Positions 24,257 to 36,889 are shown, numbered from the stretch's first letter. The stretch is DNA of 64,000 bases from Heracleum sosnowskyi (GCA_030848705.1 CM061243.1:120304674-120368673), one strand, 5' to 3'. The notes: generated by a model from the letters alone, not told the origin. Numbers and translations: made by a program.

Positions 24257-27173
24257 TTATATATAATAAGCATAAGGGAGATCTTATCCAAAATTTTGGT
24301 CGGTCACTGTACTACCAAAAGTATACAATCCGTTGGATTATAAAACTATAAATATTCAAATCGATAAGGACCATCAGATATAATATTAAAAATTGTATTT
24401 GATTAATAATAGGATAGTATTTAAATACTAAATGGTGTATTTTGATAATTTAAACCTATTATAAATGGGTTTTCTATATTGAATATAAATCTTTATGTAA
24501 AAATTCGTAATTATCTGTTCTCTTTATTTTATGGATAGTTCCAGTTAGATAATAATTATTAAACCATCATTAAATTAAAGATAGTTTTTTAAGCTTCGTG
24601 TGGGCTGTAAAATCGTTAAAATCTGTTGTCTAAAACTCAAGATAGAGCCCAGAGCCCAAATAGTAAAGTTATTATCTAAATTTTAATAAATATTTTTTTA
24701 TTATTGTAGCACCAATTTAATTTTTTTTTTCCTAATTCTTTTAAATTTATAAATTCTTTGTTTATTTCAATAAAATATTAAAATCAATTTAAGAAAAAAT
24801 TAAAATCGATCTGGTCCGTGTACGATCAGTATACGACCAAATTAATAATTATAGTTAGATCTTAAATAGATCAATGAGAATTGTTAGATCTAATATTAAA
24901 AAGTGTATCTGATTAATAACAGAATTATATTTAAATACTAAAAGTGTATTTTGATAATTTAAAATTTTTCTATGTAAAAATTCTTAAATATCTTTTCTCT
25001 TGAAACATTAAAAGTAAAAGTAGTTAGTAAGATACTTATATCAGTATATACTTGATATCCTTATTATATTTAATCCTTATATATAATAATCATAACAGGG
25101 ATCTTATCCCAAATTTTGGTCGTAGACAACCAAATTAATAAGGATTATTAGATCTTAACTAAATAAATGAAAATCGTTAGATCAAATATTAAAAAAGTTT
25201 ATTTTATTAATAATAGGATTATATTTAAATTCTAAAAGGTGTATTTTGATAATTTAAACCAAATATACCAAATATAAATAAGTTTTCTATATTGAATAGA
25301 ATTCTCCATGTAAAAAAATCGTGACTTTCTTTTCTCTTCCATGGACAATTCCACCTAGATAAAAATTGTTAAACCATCTTTTAATTAAAGATAATTTAGT
25401 TATCTTCATGTGGGGTGTAAAATCGTCAAAATCTGATTTTTAAAACACAAGATAAAACCCAAATTAATAAAGTGAATATTTACATTCTAATAATAATTAT
25501 TATGTCATCATTATTTTAACACCAATTTAATTAATTTTTTCTAACTATTTTAAATTTAGAAATCTATGTTCAAAAATTAAAATCAATCTAAGAAAAATTC
25601 AAATCAACAAAGAATATAATAATACGAGGATAAAATTTTATAAAATTGTGCATATTTTTAATCCTATTTTATTAGGTTTTATATCATAACTAATCAAATA
25701 TTATTTATTATTAAATAATAAATTATACGTAAATGGTGATTTTGTTTTATAAGAACTCATAGAGACCTAATTTCATTGTTAGCAGAACTATATTCATATT
25801 AACAAAAAAAACCTTATTTTGAAATTTTAGACTCAGCTACAAAGATGTCAAACTTTTTAAACCTATATACATTGTAAATTATTAAATTCAAAACTTTAAA
25901 AGTTTGTTAATCAATTAGTATAATACTTTTCTGAAAAATCGTACTTTACAAAAAGTATTATCAAATAACATATGTCTGCAAGAAAAAATGAAAAAATTCT
26001 TATTTTTCAAAAAAAACTATAAATTTTAATATGTTGTTGGTAGATTGAAACCTTAAATCATTCTACATGATAATTTTACTGTTATATCTAACGTTTTTCA
26101 ACAATTTAATTTGAAAGATTTAACGATTATGGATTGAGTACCAAACTTAACTTATAAGAAAACTTTAATTATTTAGTCTTTAATATAATAACACAGATAT
26201 TTACCGGATATACTATAAAAAAATGAAATTTATACAGAATTTTGATCACGGTGTACTACTTTAAAAGAAGAACTATTACAAAAAAAAATTATATTTTAAT
26301 TGATAATTTATTTTCTCAAAAGTTCAAAGTTCCCTCATCTTTAACATATTACAAAAAAGAGTATATTATAATTTAGCAATAAATATTTAAAAAAATTATA
26401 AATTAAAAAAATTATAAATATTAAGAAAAATTAATGATGTTATCATGGTAGTTTGGTCCTAAATACCGCCAAAATATTCTCAACCATTAGATCCAGTACT
26501 TTTAAAAATATATGATCAAGATTATATCATATAAAAAGAAGTTATTATCTAAAAATGATATAAGTTAAAAGATATTATAATAGGATTGAATTTTCTAAAA
26601 AGTCAAAATATAAAAATAGTTGTAATTAAATAAGGAAACTCATTTAATACCAAAATAATAAAAATCGTTTGATATTAAATAGATAGGTGAAAACCGTTAG
26701 ATTTAACATTAAAAACTGTATTTGGTTAATAAATGGTATTCTAATAATCTAAAGTAGATTTCCTAAATCGAATAGAATTCTCAACATTAAATTTCGTCAC
26801 TTTATTCTCTTTTTAGTTTTAGAATAGTTTTTAATTGAAAAAGAAATATTAAACCACAACTAAATTAAAGATTATTTTGTGAATTTCATGTGGACTAGAA
26901 AATTGGCAAAATCTAATTTTTATAACTCAATATAAACAAATATTAAATTGAGCGTGTAAAATATAATAAATATCAAATTTTTAACTATAATTTTTTTGGC
27001 TAAATCTTTTTTAACAATAATTTAATCATGTAAACTAATAACTTTTAAATATTAAAATATTCATAAATAAATATAATTATAAATATTAAAAAAACAATCG
27101 TGTGTTGCATGGATAATAAAAATATAATTATAAATAAAATTTAGGTAACGTACATCGCACGGCTATAAGCTAG
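24257..27173 (+). mobile_element. Second composite Helitron-like element, direct copy
   Basis: Begins TTATATATAATAAGCATAAGG directly behind the CTAG of the preceding element and repeats its layout in shorter form. An inner 5' end is at 25074 (TCCTTATATATAATAATC) and the terminal hairpin plus CTAG is at 27170-27173. Similarity to 20667-24256 is extensive, with indels. Confidence 0.7.
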
Positions 27174-28571
27174 TATATATAATAGAGCAACTAGGGGGTT
27201 CAATGAGTCAATTTATTCAAGTTAAATTACCAAATACCCTTCTAAATTATATTTTAATTATACATGTATTAATTAATTAATACGCATCTACTTTAATATG
27301 CGTACATTAATTGTGTTCAACTTACTATTGCATATCATTGATATTTATTATTACTTCAATATTTAATATTAACAATTTATGATTAGATATTATTTTTTAT
27401 AGAAAATATTAAAACTTTTAAACATTAAATAAATTATGACAATGATGATTGATAATTGTTAATTGAAAAATATTACCAACTAATTTAGAGCTTCATTCAC
27501 TATTGCAAAGTGATGCATATGAAATATTATTTTGCTAAATTAAAAAAAAAAAAAACTATTGGTCTAATTGCATATTTCGTATCTAGGTTCGCTATTTGAT
27601 TCATTACATTTATTTGCTTATATAACAGACGGTTTAGGAGATCAAAAGTAATTATAGACCAAATAAATGATGATAAAAAATAATGAATATGGCAAGTGGA
27701 CAATGAATATCAATCATATAAGGTAATAATAAGGCAATAGGTTTGTTTTTCGAAGTTAGCAAAATATGATTTGATCTGCCTATCAAATCTTATTTTGCTA
27801 AATCGAAAAAACAAACTATTGACCTTATTGCATATTTCGTATCCAGGTTCGCTATTTGGTTCATTACATTTACTTGCTTATATAGTAAACAGTTTAAAGA
27901 GATCAAAAGTAATTATAGACCAAATAAATAATGATAAAAAATAATGGATATGGTGAGTGAACAATGAATATCAACCAAATAAGAAATTTGGATACGGAAG
28001 ATGTAATAATAAGGCTAATAGGTTTATTTTTTGAAGTTAGCAAAATATAATTTGATCTGCGTCACTTTACAATAGCCAACGAGAATATTTTGTACCATAT
28101 CAAATAATTTTTTTTATAAATTTAGTATATCTTAAACAATAAGCTATATATCAAACAAATGTTATAGAAATATTGTACCAAATAGTTTTACTAACTACTT
28201 CAAACAGGTTAAATACTATTTTGTTTTTTATAAAGTTACACGACGGTTGCAAAATAAGTCACACTAATTTAAAATAGTTCAATCTCCCGTAATTACAAGG
28301 CTGCAAGCACTTCAAAATTACAGGTCATACTTATATTGTACGTCGTTATTAGATATGATCTTTTTCAATGAAAAAAGATTTCATTCGCAACAGAACCTAT
28401 AATACATTTAACAAGCATGCATATATTTATATGATTAAATATATATGATCTTTTCTAACAAAAACTATCCCACTTGCAACAAAACATATATTATATTTAA
28501 TAAATCGGCTTATTATTTTATAACAGAAGAATGGAGAACATACCCGTGCCTCGCACGGGTTATAAAACTAG
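27174..28571 (+). mobile_element. Helitron-like element with internal tandem duplication
   Basis: The 3' end has an 8-bp-stem hairpin ACCCGTGC/GCACGGGT (28542-28560, loop CTC), then TTATAAAA and CTAG (28568-28571). The 5' side abuts the previous CTAG. Inside, a roughly 263-bp unit is tandemly duplicated (27527-27789 and 27790 to about 28062). Non-coding. It ends 531 bp upstream of the HISN2 start codon. Confidence 0.7.
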
Positions 28572-28869
28572 TTTCTTTTAACTGTTTGACACGTACTTGT
28601 ATAACTTATTTTTAAATTAATTTTTTTCTGAATAAAAATTTAAATGTTAAATTTTAATTCAAAAAAAAAAAAATTATGAAAATATACTTAATAGAAGCTT
28701 TAAAATACGTGTTGAACCCGTCTTCCAATGTATACAATTGAGTGGGAGGATGGAGGAAAAAAAAAAATTAATTTATTATGAGTTGTGTTTACTGACCAAA
28801 TATTTTAAATTTTTGTCACAAAAGCTAAGTTGTGGGCGGTTGTACAATTATAAAGCAAACAAACACTAT

Positions 28870-29102
28870 AAGATAAAGCCCAACGACTACTAGCCCATAG
28901 CCTCAGAAATAAAAAGCCCAATAAATATAAACACACTACATGCCCATAGCCTCCCCTCAGAAACCCTAATCTTCTTCTCCATATATTTTCGCCCACTGCA
29001 CTCCAACCAAATTGAAGCTGAAGCTGTCAAGCTTCTAAAATTAGGGTTCATTCTCCATCCCAGTTTCAAATTTTAAAACTCAAAATTAAGTCAATTAAAA
29101 AC
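28870..29102 (+). promoter_or_regulatory. HISN2 promoter and 5' leader
   Basis: AGCCCA (complement of TGGGCT, site II-like) occurs at 28877, 28892 and 28915. A telo-box AAACCCTAA is at 28961-28969, and TTAGGGTT lies near 29040. This pairing is common upstream of plant housekeeping genes active in dividing cells. No clear TATA box, consistent with that class. Confidence 0.55.
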
Positions 29103-31652
29103 ATGACTACTCAATTCAATTGTTTTCAATCCCTCAAATCGTCACCCATACGTCATCATTTCAACAATAGCAGAACCTTGTTTCCAAGAAGATCCTTCAT
29201 TTCTGCCACAATTAAACAATCTCACCAACACCTCTCTTTTGAATCCAAGGTATATATATTTTTAATTTAATTTTATTTCTGTTTTTTTTTTAGTTTTTTA
29301 ATTTTATATGTTTTTGAATTATTTGCTGCTATTGATGTGCATTTTACTATTTTGGCTTTGTTTTGTGATTGTAGATACTGGAATGTGTATGTGTTGTTTT
29401 TGAAATGTTTCGAAATGTTGTCGGTTTCGGATGTTTGAAATGCAATGTAGTAATCGAAATGTGTTGTGATTAGTCGGTTAGTATCCAAACATTAGTCAAG
29501 TGCCTGTGATTGATATTGTGGTAGGCGCTGTTACATTTTTGGAAGAGTGATATCGCGAGAATAATATCTGATTGATGGGTTTTCCATTAATTCGTTTACG
29601 TATCTCGTGATTGGGTTCATCGTTGCTAGGTTATATTTTGTTGGTTATATCCTGAGTTTCATGTGGACCGTACATCTAATTGGAATTGTTGTATTTGAAT
29701 AATGTTGTGTACTTGTTTAAGTGAAATAGAGTGTGGATACTAATGCGGTTTAATTTGCTATGCGTGTTGAGGTATAATTAAGATAAGATTGTGTTTTTGT
29801 TTGGTTGGATGGGGTGATATGTTTGATTGTTTACGTTGAAATATCGAAGCAGACATTGGCAGGTGTCTTTCCACAGTCATGATTGTGGGGACCGTTGAAT
29901 GTTTTGCAATAGAAAACGGTGTCCATCGTTGTTCAATAAGCTTACTAGAATGATTATTTGAGCTACATCTGGACACTATATTTGAATTTATAAATGAAGT
30001 TCTGTATGCTTTTGTGCTTAAGATACAAACCATTTGTGTTGTTTTTATTTAGCTTAGATGATACTTATAATTGGGACTTGGAAGAGTGTTTATTGAATGA
30101 AGTATAAACGGCTTTGCAGTACTAAAGCATTACTATCATAATACTCTCTTCGTTTTTCTATGATACTATGTTATTCTTTTGTTGATTTAACCAGACATTG
30201 GCAGGTGTCTTTCCACAGTAACGATTGTGGGGACCGTTAATTGTCCTGGAAAAGAAAATCTGGTGTCCATCGTTGCCCAATAATCTTAATATAAATGATT
30301 AATTGAGCTACATCTGGACACTATATTTATTGGCATTGAAATGTAAACATCAAACTTCTCTATGAATTTTTGTGAATTGCTTTGTCCAATAAGGAATCGT
30401 GTAGTTACGAGCATGCTACATTTTTATTGTATTATTTGCCGTTTAAGATTATAAATCCAATCAGACAGGCAGTTGCCTTCCTGTTAAATGACCTGTAATT
30501 GGTTTGTGGAAAACCTCTATCTATTTAAAACTTATCTTTATTTAACAGCTGATGAATCAATATCTAACGAAGTGGTTCATAGCTTGATATTCTCTTGGAT
30601 AGTGTGAAATGGGATGACAAAGGGTTGGCGGTGGCTATAGCTCAACATGTTGACACAGGAGCAGTCTTAATGCAAGGTTTTGCCAACAGGGATGCACTTG
30701 CATCTACCATTTCCTCGAAGAAAGCCACATTTTACAGTAGATCAAGGTCAAAGTTATGGACCAAGGGGGAAACTTCTATGAATTACATTAATATCTGCGA
30801 TGTCTTCTTAGACTGTGACAGAGACTCCGTACGCTTCGACTTATTTAAATCTTATCACTCGATTTTACTTGTATTTGAGTTCTTCTGAACTATGTAACTC
30901 TTACTCTTACACAGATACTATACCTTGGAAAGCCAGATGGACCCTCTTGCCATACCGGGTCAGAAACCTGCTACTATACATCTGTTTTTGATTCCCTTTA
31001 CAGTTCACAGGTGTGTGTATCTTTGCTTTCTGTGTTTGATTAATATACACAGACATAGCTTTTAGGTCTTAATGAAGTTTTTATTCATAAAACTAGATTG
31101 TAATTATGTGTCTTTGTATAGGCAGAAGAAAATAAATTGGCGATGACAACATTACAGTCCCTAGAGGCAACAATCATCCAACGAAAAGAAGAAATATCAG
31201 AATCCTCTACTGCAAAGCCGTCGTGGACAAGGCGATTATTGCTCGACAACAAGTTGCTTTGTTCAAAAATCCGGTATTACTTAGATGCATAGTTTAGATT
31301 TTCTTTACCAATGTACATATTTTGTGCCTAGTATCATAAGCCTGTTGCAAATCATTAAGCTTGAGGCACATACATGTCACAATTGTTTTATTTCTTTTAT
31401 TTGGAGATTTTTTTTGCTAATTATATTTGGACATTTTTTTGCAGGGAGGAGGCTGATGAGTTATGTCGAACCCTGGAAGACAGCGAGGAAATACCACGGA
31501 CTGCATCAGAAATGGCTGATGTGCTGTATCATGCTATGGTTTTATTGTCTTTAAGAGGAGTGACCTTGGAAGAGGTCTTAGCTGTCCTGCGACAGAGATT
31601 CTCAAGATCAGGCATTGAGGAAAAAAGAAGCCGCATGCTGGAAGGTAGCTAA
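29103..31652 (+). CDS. HISN2: Phosphoribosyl-AMP cyclohydrolase / phosphoribosyl-ATP pyrophosphohydrolase, plastid bifunctional enzyme
   Basis: Exons are 29103-29249, 30583-30828, 30915-31010, 31122-31273 and 31445-31652. All junctions are GT-AG and in frame, giving 282 aa, close to the length I recall for Arabidopsis HISN2. It catalyses histidine-pathway steps 2 and 3: phosphoribosyl-ATP to phosphoribosyl-AMP, then ring opening to ProFAR. Residues 1-49 look like a plastid transit peptide (Ser/Arg/His-rich, few acids). The cyclohydrolase domain is at about 56-150. Its metal ligands fit the HisI pattern: D126, D128, D130 (DCDRDS) and C127, C143, C150, with spacings of 16 and 7. The pyrophosphohydrolase domain is at about 165-275, with EExxE at 215-219 (REEADELCR) and ExxD at 236-239 (SEMADVLYH). 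Intron 1 is long (1333 bp). The stop codon lies in a 49-bp tandem repeat. Confidence 0.96.
29850..30329. repeat. Direct repeat pair in HISN2 intron 1
   Basis: About 135 bp starting CAGACATTGGCAGGTGTCTT occurs at 29850-29984 and again at 30192-30329, both ending in CATCTGGACACTATATTT. The copies differ by scattered substitutions. No coding function apparent. Confidence 0.85.
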
Positions 31653-31735
31653 ACTAAACATCTTTTGTTAGCAAATTCACAAAAGACTGGAAGGTAGCTA
31701 AAGTAAACATCTTTTGTTGGCAAATTCACAAAAGA
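31638..31735 (+). repeat. 49-bp tandem repeat spanning the HISN2 stop codon
   Basis: CTGGAAGGTAGCTAAA begins each of two 49-bp units (31638-31686 and 31687-31735). The first contains the last codons and the TAA stop. Both downstream HISN2 pseudocopies have three units. Confidence 0.9.
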
Positions 31736-32445
31736 AAATTGTATATGGAACTGTTTAGAAATAAGAGATCACCTCAAACTACTCAAAATGAGTTGAATTA
31801 GCAGTCCAGTTTTCATTGACAATGTATTTTTGTAGATATGAGTTTGTAAACATAATGCATAATATCAAGATTTATTTATCTTCGAGATTTGCTGATTTTT
31901 TTAAAATTGAGATTCATAAATTCTGTCAGTAATTTTTATTCGAGTTTGTCAAGTAAACATCAGTAAAAATTTTTATTTTTATTTGTTATTGTAATATATA
32001 ATAATGGAGTAAACAACTCAAAGTTTTCTCCACAATTGGAGAACAAGTACGTCCATCAATTCTTTCTTAGCCTCGACGATATTTCATGTGCCAACATTTG
32101 TTCTACTTTGATTTCTCAGTGACCCCTTCCTAATCTCAATAGTGCATTTCGAACATTTCTCAATGAAGGGCAAATTTGGGTGTCTTCTACTGCTCAAGGC
32201 GAGTTTAGTTCTTGGGCTCAGCAGAGCCTTTGAAGCTTGTATGTCCAACGAAGGTTTCCAAGCAAATATAAGCAGAGAAGGATGGTGAGATATGAGCATA
32301 TGAGAGTGGAGGGATGACTGAAAAAAAATGATCAGACTGGAGAAAAATATCTAGGTAATGGAATGAGCGAAAAACCGATTTAAGGAACACAAATTTAGTT
32401 CTGGTTAATCTCGACAACACGATTTAAAAACTAAAATTAAATTAG
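31736..32445. other. HISN2 3' flank merging into the repeated cassette
   Basis: The flank to about 32230 recurs behind both HISN2 pseudocopies (about 43020-43505 and 49140-49635). From about 32225 the text TCCAACGAAGG and the conserved cassette (GAGCATATGAGAGTGGAGG, ATGATCAGACTGGAG) begin. Here about 200 bp present in the other copies (43505-43702) is missing. Confidence 0.6.
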
Positions 32446-32548
32446 GGAGAAGCAAGGATTTGAACCACAAACCTTGTTTCAACTAGAAAATAATCAAGAT
32501 AAGATCAATTATGATATGATAATGCTCTACAAATTGAGCTACTTCCCC
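32446..32548 (-). repeat. tRNA-like cassette 1
   Basis: Minus strand: acceptor-like GGGGAAG/CTTCTCC ends, D-arm GCTC...GAGC, B-box-like GGTTCAAATCC. The T-stem is partly mismatched. 103 nt, longer than a normal tRNA. Confidence 0.75.
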
Positions 32549-32689
32549 ACGGATATGTTATGTAAATTTTCTTTTTATCATCGGATGTAAATGACAGTAC
32601 ATCTCAAAATAATTAATTTAAAAAGACACAAATTAAACTCATGAGAAAACTAATCAGTTTATAAAACTATGCTAATTGCTATACTCTAT

Positions 32690-33380
32690 TTTTTGAAGAT
32701 TAAAGTACTTGCATGACTTAAAATTGAATCATAAACCATAGCCTCCGAAACAAACTCAGGAGCAATACTAACCCATTCCTTGACATCTGACATAGAATGT
32801 GTACCTCGTGCTAACTAGTGAGCTACTCCATTGGCAGATCTATAAATGAACTCTATTAGCACATTCTCAAAGTGCTTACAACATTAAACACAGTCCAGAA
32901 CAATAGTGTGGAAATATGATCTTCCTTGTACTCCATTGCACGAATCAGAAAGCTGTTTTGCATCCGTTTCGAAGATGCATTTCTTGAATTCTAGCTCTTT
33001 TACCCAGGACAGTGCTTCCTTTTAACTTAACACCTCTATTTCCCTTGGTTGCAATAAGACTCCAATTCTCCTGCTCCTAGCTCAAATAAATCCGCCACGT
33101 TCATCCCGCATTGCAGCCCCCACACCAATACAATTCAGCTCTTCGAACCTTGCTGCATCAGTGTTGACTTTTACTCATCCTTGTGTTGGAGGACTCCATT
33201 GTCTAGAACTCGTACTTAGAACTGGCTTTATATTTGGTCACCTCCTGTTGAGCCTTCCTCCAGTCATTTAACATATTCATGGCCGCTGCTTTCACTCCAA
33301 ATACCAAAACCCATACGTTTCTCCGATTCCAAATATTCAGCAGAATAAAGCTATTAAGACGATCTGCTCCTTTGTTTTAA
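32690..33380 (-). pseudogene. LINE (non-LTR retrotransposon) RNase H-like remnant, copy 1
   Basis: In minus-strand translation, IWNRRNVWVF is followed by KVNTDAARFEELNCIGVGAA then MRDERGGFI, KEALSWVKELEFKKCIFETD and, after breaks, IEFIYRSANGVAH then LARG. This is the layout of the RNase H domain (RVT_3 type) at the end of plant L1-like LINE ORF2. Several stops and frameshifts. The reverse transcriptase part is absent. Confidence 0.75.
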
Positions 33381-33548
33381 AGCTAATTGCTACTTTTTTT
33401 TGAATAATTAGGCTTATATGCCTTACAAATAAGTATCTGTACTAACAAATCTCGGAGGTGAGCGAGAATCGAATCCAGGACCTGGGATGACAAGAGATAA
33501 GCCCTTTACCACTTTAGCTTTCTCATTGCGCTTAGCTAATTGCTACTT
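33381..33548 (-). mobile_element. tRNA-derived SINE, copy 1, with target duplications
   Basis: Minus strand: a tRNA-related head with A-box-like AGCTAAAGTGGTAAAGGGC and B-box-like GGATTCGATTC, then an AT-rich tail and terminal A-run. It is bounded by 15-bp direct repeats AGCTAATTGCTACTT at 33381-33395 and 33534-33548. The body is 138 bp. The SINE sits just downstream of the LINE remnant. Confidence 0.85.
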
Positions 33549-33864
33549 ATGCACTAATGTTTTAAAATAAGCGTACTGTACAATGTTACCAGATCCCAGT
33601 GTGCAGGGAACATGAACCACAACATTGAGTAATAATGAAGCAAATAAGGATATCTAAGAACTAAGAATCTAAGATGTTCTATTTCCGAAAAAAGATATCA
33701 GATGTTCATGGCAGCAAGTCTCGTATAACATAATGAATATTTATAAAATTTTGACAATATTTCAAAAAGCCAACACAATTCATATCTAAAAAACAACTCA
33801 ATTGTATGTTTTACTCTACAGATTGAGCTACTTGGGAAATAGATGTTCGATTGTAAAAAGATAT

Positions 33865-33966
33865 GGAGAAGCGAGGGTTCGAACCTCGAACCAATTTCAG
33901 CATGAATTTGATATATTCAGGATCTGAGGATCCATTTTTTTGCTCTACCAATTGAGCTACTTCCCC
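33865..33966 (-). repeat. tRNA-like cassette 2
   Basis: 102 nt with perfect D-stem and T-arm (CGAGG, loop TTCGAAC, CCTCG) and acceptor GGGGAAG/CTTCTCC. The middle holds a GGATC/GATCC hairpin and a second stem, not a standard 7-nt anticodon loop. A second 5'-half (CAAGTAGCTCAATCTGTAGAG) lies about 30 nt downstream at about 33813-33833. Confidence 0.8.
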
Positions 33967-34225
33967 AATAATATTTTTCTCATAATTTTTTCTTACCAAA
34001 CAACTTAACAAATAATAGTTTAAAAATACATCTCAAAATACTAATTTCAGTCAACTGTAGACGAATAAAAATGTGCACCTATCTAATTGCAACCTATTCT
34101 CTAAAAATCTTGTAATGGACGGAAAGATGGTGATGCTGAAGACGTCTATGTTACCAGACCCCAGTGAGTGCACATGGACTTCAACTTTGAATTTATGAAG
34201 CAAATAATGATATCTAAGATGCCTC

Positions 34226-34345
34226 AGAAATGTGTTACTACTTCACATCTGCTTTTGATTTCATGTACAGTTCACAGGTGCGTATTCCTTGCTTTGTGTG
34301 TTTAATTATCTTCATTCACAGAGGCCATAGTTGTTTACCAAATGT
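34226..34345 (+). pseudogene. Degenerate HISN2 exon 3-4 fragment, copy 1
   Basis: CAGAAATGTGTTACTACTTC followed by ACATCTGCTTTTGATT and GTACAGTTCACAG|GTGCGTATTCC parallels HISN2 exon 3 and its donor (30961-31025), including the CYYTSVFDSLYSSQ codons with a 3-nt insertion. Then TTGTGTGTTTAATTAT and AGAGGCCATAGTTG parallel the intron and exon 4. Other copies lie near 41218-41330, 43605-43725, 47330-47440, 49730-49850, 51765-51870 and 59505-59620. Confidence 0.75.
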
Positions 34346-34533
34346 GTCCGAGCAAGATTAGCAGAGAAGAACGATGAGGAATGAGCATATTAGGGTGGAG
34401 GGGATGACATGGATAAAAAAAAAATTGGAGGAAATTAAAAGGAATAGAATGAGCTCGCAAAACCAATTTAAGGATTGAGTAATTAGTTCCGTTGAATCCC
34501 TGCAAACATGATTTTAAAATAAAATAGATATAT

Positions 34534-34648
34534 GGAGAAGCGAGGACTTGAACCTCGAACCTTGTTTCAAGCAAGAAACAATCACTAAGAATAAGATTTT
34601 TTGATCAGATTGGATGTGATAATGCTCTACCAATTGAGCTACTTCCCC
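34534..34648 (-). repeat. tRNA-like cassette 3
   Basis: 115 nt. Acceptor, D-arm (GCTC/GAGC) and T-arm (CGAGG TTCAAGT CCTCG) are intact. ATCAC...GTGAT could close an enlarged anticodon-region loop, and GTTTC...GAAAC a variable-arm-like hairpin. Confidence 0.8.
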
Positions 34649-34944
34649 GAAGACATTGTACATATATTTATTCATTTTATCCTTGAATTTAGTACTAAAT
34701 AACAATACACCTCAAAATAATTTCATTCAAAACAGAAAACTGAAATATAATTAGAATCATGTACAACTAATTAGTTCTAGAAATATGCTACATAGGAACC
34801 AATGTTTTAAAATAGACGTTCTATGTTACCAGACCCCAGTGTGATAGGAAAATGGACACAACTTTGAGTAATTATGAAGCAAATAAGGATATCTAAGTTG
34901 TTCTTTTTCAGGAAAAAAATACCAGAGAGGAAAAAAACTAGATT

Positions 34945-35011
34945 GAGAAGCATTAAATGGAACCTCGAACCTTGTTTCAACGGGAAACATTTATGATTGA
35001 GCTACTTCCCC
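34945..35011 (-). repeat. Degenerate tRNA-like cassette
   Basis: Shortened version (67 nt) keeping GGGGAAGTAGCTCAAT and GGTTCGAGGTTC but lacking the 3' half of the D-arm and a proper acceptor. Confidence 0.6.
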
Positions 35012-35617
35012 TATTAATCCTCGTCCTTTGTTATTTTCTAATATTTATCAACTAAATAATAATTTATCTCAATATAATTTGAACCAAAGATACACAAATA
35101 ATTTTTTAGTTGAGATTATGTGAAGTAATCAGTTTTAAAACTGTATCGCGAACCCAAATGATTGCTACTTAATTTTCTACAAATCTCATAATTTGGTGGA
35201 AGTCTATCCAAATCATTTTCATCTGAGCATCACCTCTAGTGTTCATCCTGGCAGGCCGCAGCTCACCCAACTTTTCAATCCTTTCCAAAAAACTTCTCTA
35301 AACCTTCTCTCCTAATTTAATGCGCGGAAGTTTATGTGAAAATTCTGTTTGTCTTAGCTATTAAGCTGGTATGACACGGAACTAATTTTATGTTTGTTTA
35401 GGCTTACACTGCAATGACACACCTTCAACATTAACATTAGCAGAGAAGAATCACGAGGGATGAGCATATGAGAGTGGTGGGGATGTCAGTGAATAAGAAA
35501 AATGGTCAGACTGGAGAAAATTCCACAAGGAGTGGAAAGAGCAAAGCCAAATCAAGGAACACATAATAAGCTCTTTTGAGTCCCTACAACACGATTTAAA
35601 GAAAATAAAAGAAATGT

Positions 35618-35675
35618 GGAGAAGTGAGGATAGTTTGAATATGATAAATGTTCTACCAATTGAGCTACTCACCCC
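35618..35675 (-). repeat. Degenerate tRNA-like cassette
   Basis: 58 nt with AGTAGCTCAATTGGTAGAAC and CTTCTCC ends; the T-arm is lost. Confidence 0.6.
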
Positions 35676-35736
35676 TGTTTTGAATTTAGTACTAAAGAAC
35701 AATCCATCTCAAAATATTCCATTAAAATAAATACAT

Positions 35737-35841
35737 GGAGAAGCGAGAAATCGTGCCTCGAACCTTGTTTTAGCATGAAGCAATCAGAATAAAAGATGAT
35801 CAATCAATTTTATTATGCTCTATCGATTGAGCTACTTTCCC
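35737..35841 (-). repeat. tRNA-like cassette 4
   Basis: 105 nt. GGGAAAGTAGCTCAATCGAT start, AGAGC D-arm end, diverged T-arm and CTTCTCC end. Confidence 0.7.
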
Positions 35842-36147
35842 AATAATACATAGTATATACATTTTTTACCTTACGAACAAGAAGAGCACTAAATACTAAA
35901 TACCAATGCATCTCAAAATATTTCCATCTAACAATTGTTTAGTAACCTTATATTGTATTCTAACAACAATAGACAAATATGAAATATAATTATATACTAC
36001 TATGTGTTCCACCTTTCATTTCTTGCACGGTTACTGTAAATCTGTAATGGACATCCACCCATTGGCAATTTGGCATACAGAGTTGATCTTCTTCCCCGAA
36101 AAAAACTCATATCTTTGCTATGACCTCTCACTTTGCATAGTAAATCT

Positions 36148-36235
36148 CGGAGGTGAGCGAGAATCGAACTCAGGACCTGGGACAACAAGAGATAAGCCCT
36201 TTACCAATTGAGATTTCTCATTGCGCTTAACTAAT
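36148..36235 (-). mobile_element. Truncated SINE head
   Basis: Minus strand: the same tRNA-related head as at 33396-33533 (GAGAAATCTCAATTGGTAAA, GAGTTCGATTCTCGC) without the A-rich tail or target duplications. Confidence 0.65.
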
Positions 36236-36380
36236 CTATCTATCTATTACTATATATTATATGTCAACACAAGGGCAAAGTTTGCTATTTTAATGCTTGT
36301 GAAGTTACGATTTTATCCCTATTTTTTGAAAAATAACAAAAATACCATCTAAGAAGTCCAAAGCATAACCACTGTGCTAT
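36236..36380 (+). mobile_element. Helitron-like 5' end fragment
   Basis: TCTATCTATTACTATATATT followed by GTCAACACAAGGGCAAA and TTTTATCCCTATTTTTTGAAA matches the segment starting near 42379 (TCTATATATTAAAAGCC, AAGGGCAAA, TTTTATCCCTATTTGTTGAAA). These look like 5' ends of one Helitron-type family. No matching 3' CTAG end was found, so the extent is unknown. Confidence 0.45.
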
Positions 36381-36539
36381 GTTGTTTTTTGAGTTTATTT
36401 TAAAAAATTTATTAGATAAGTCACATCATTTTCACTAATTCTATATTCTTTTTTTATTTTGAACCTTTGAGTAAAGGAAATATTGGTCCATATTATTTAT
36501 ATAAATCTGTATTTTTTATTTACGTTATTATATATATAT

Positions 36540-36889
36540 ATAGGGGGCTATTCTACTACAAACCACTCTTAGACTACAAACCTACGAACTAAATAATTTT
36601 TTTTCAAATCGCGTCGAAACATAGCACATATGATATGCAAATCGATCGTTGGGAGATGGAGAAAAATACGGTGAAGTCGGATTTCAAAAAAAAACTCTCC
36701 GATTGACGGGAAAAGTCAAATTAAAAACGAAGAGGAATAGGTGTGATTGAGTGTGGGAGGGTGTATTTTAGTTGTGTGTTGTGCATATAGGGGGCTATTA
36801 GATTAGATTAATCTAAGGACTTAGATTGGTTCTTAGTTTGTATTTTAAAAAAGGTTTGTATTTGATCACTAGCCTATATATATATAGGT
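36540..36889. mobile_element. MITE-like element with TATA-rich inverted ends, copy 1
   Basis: Begins TATAGGGGGCTATTCTACTA and CAAACC, and ends GGTTTGTATTTGATCACTAG and CCTATATATA, giving imperfect inverted ends (TATAGG..CTA...CAAACC). Non-coding. Copies at about 52853-53180 and 61625-61950. Confidence 0.6.
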
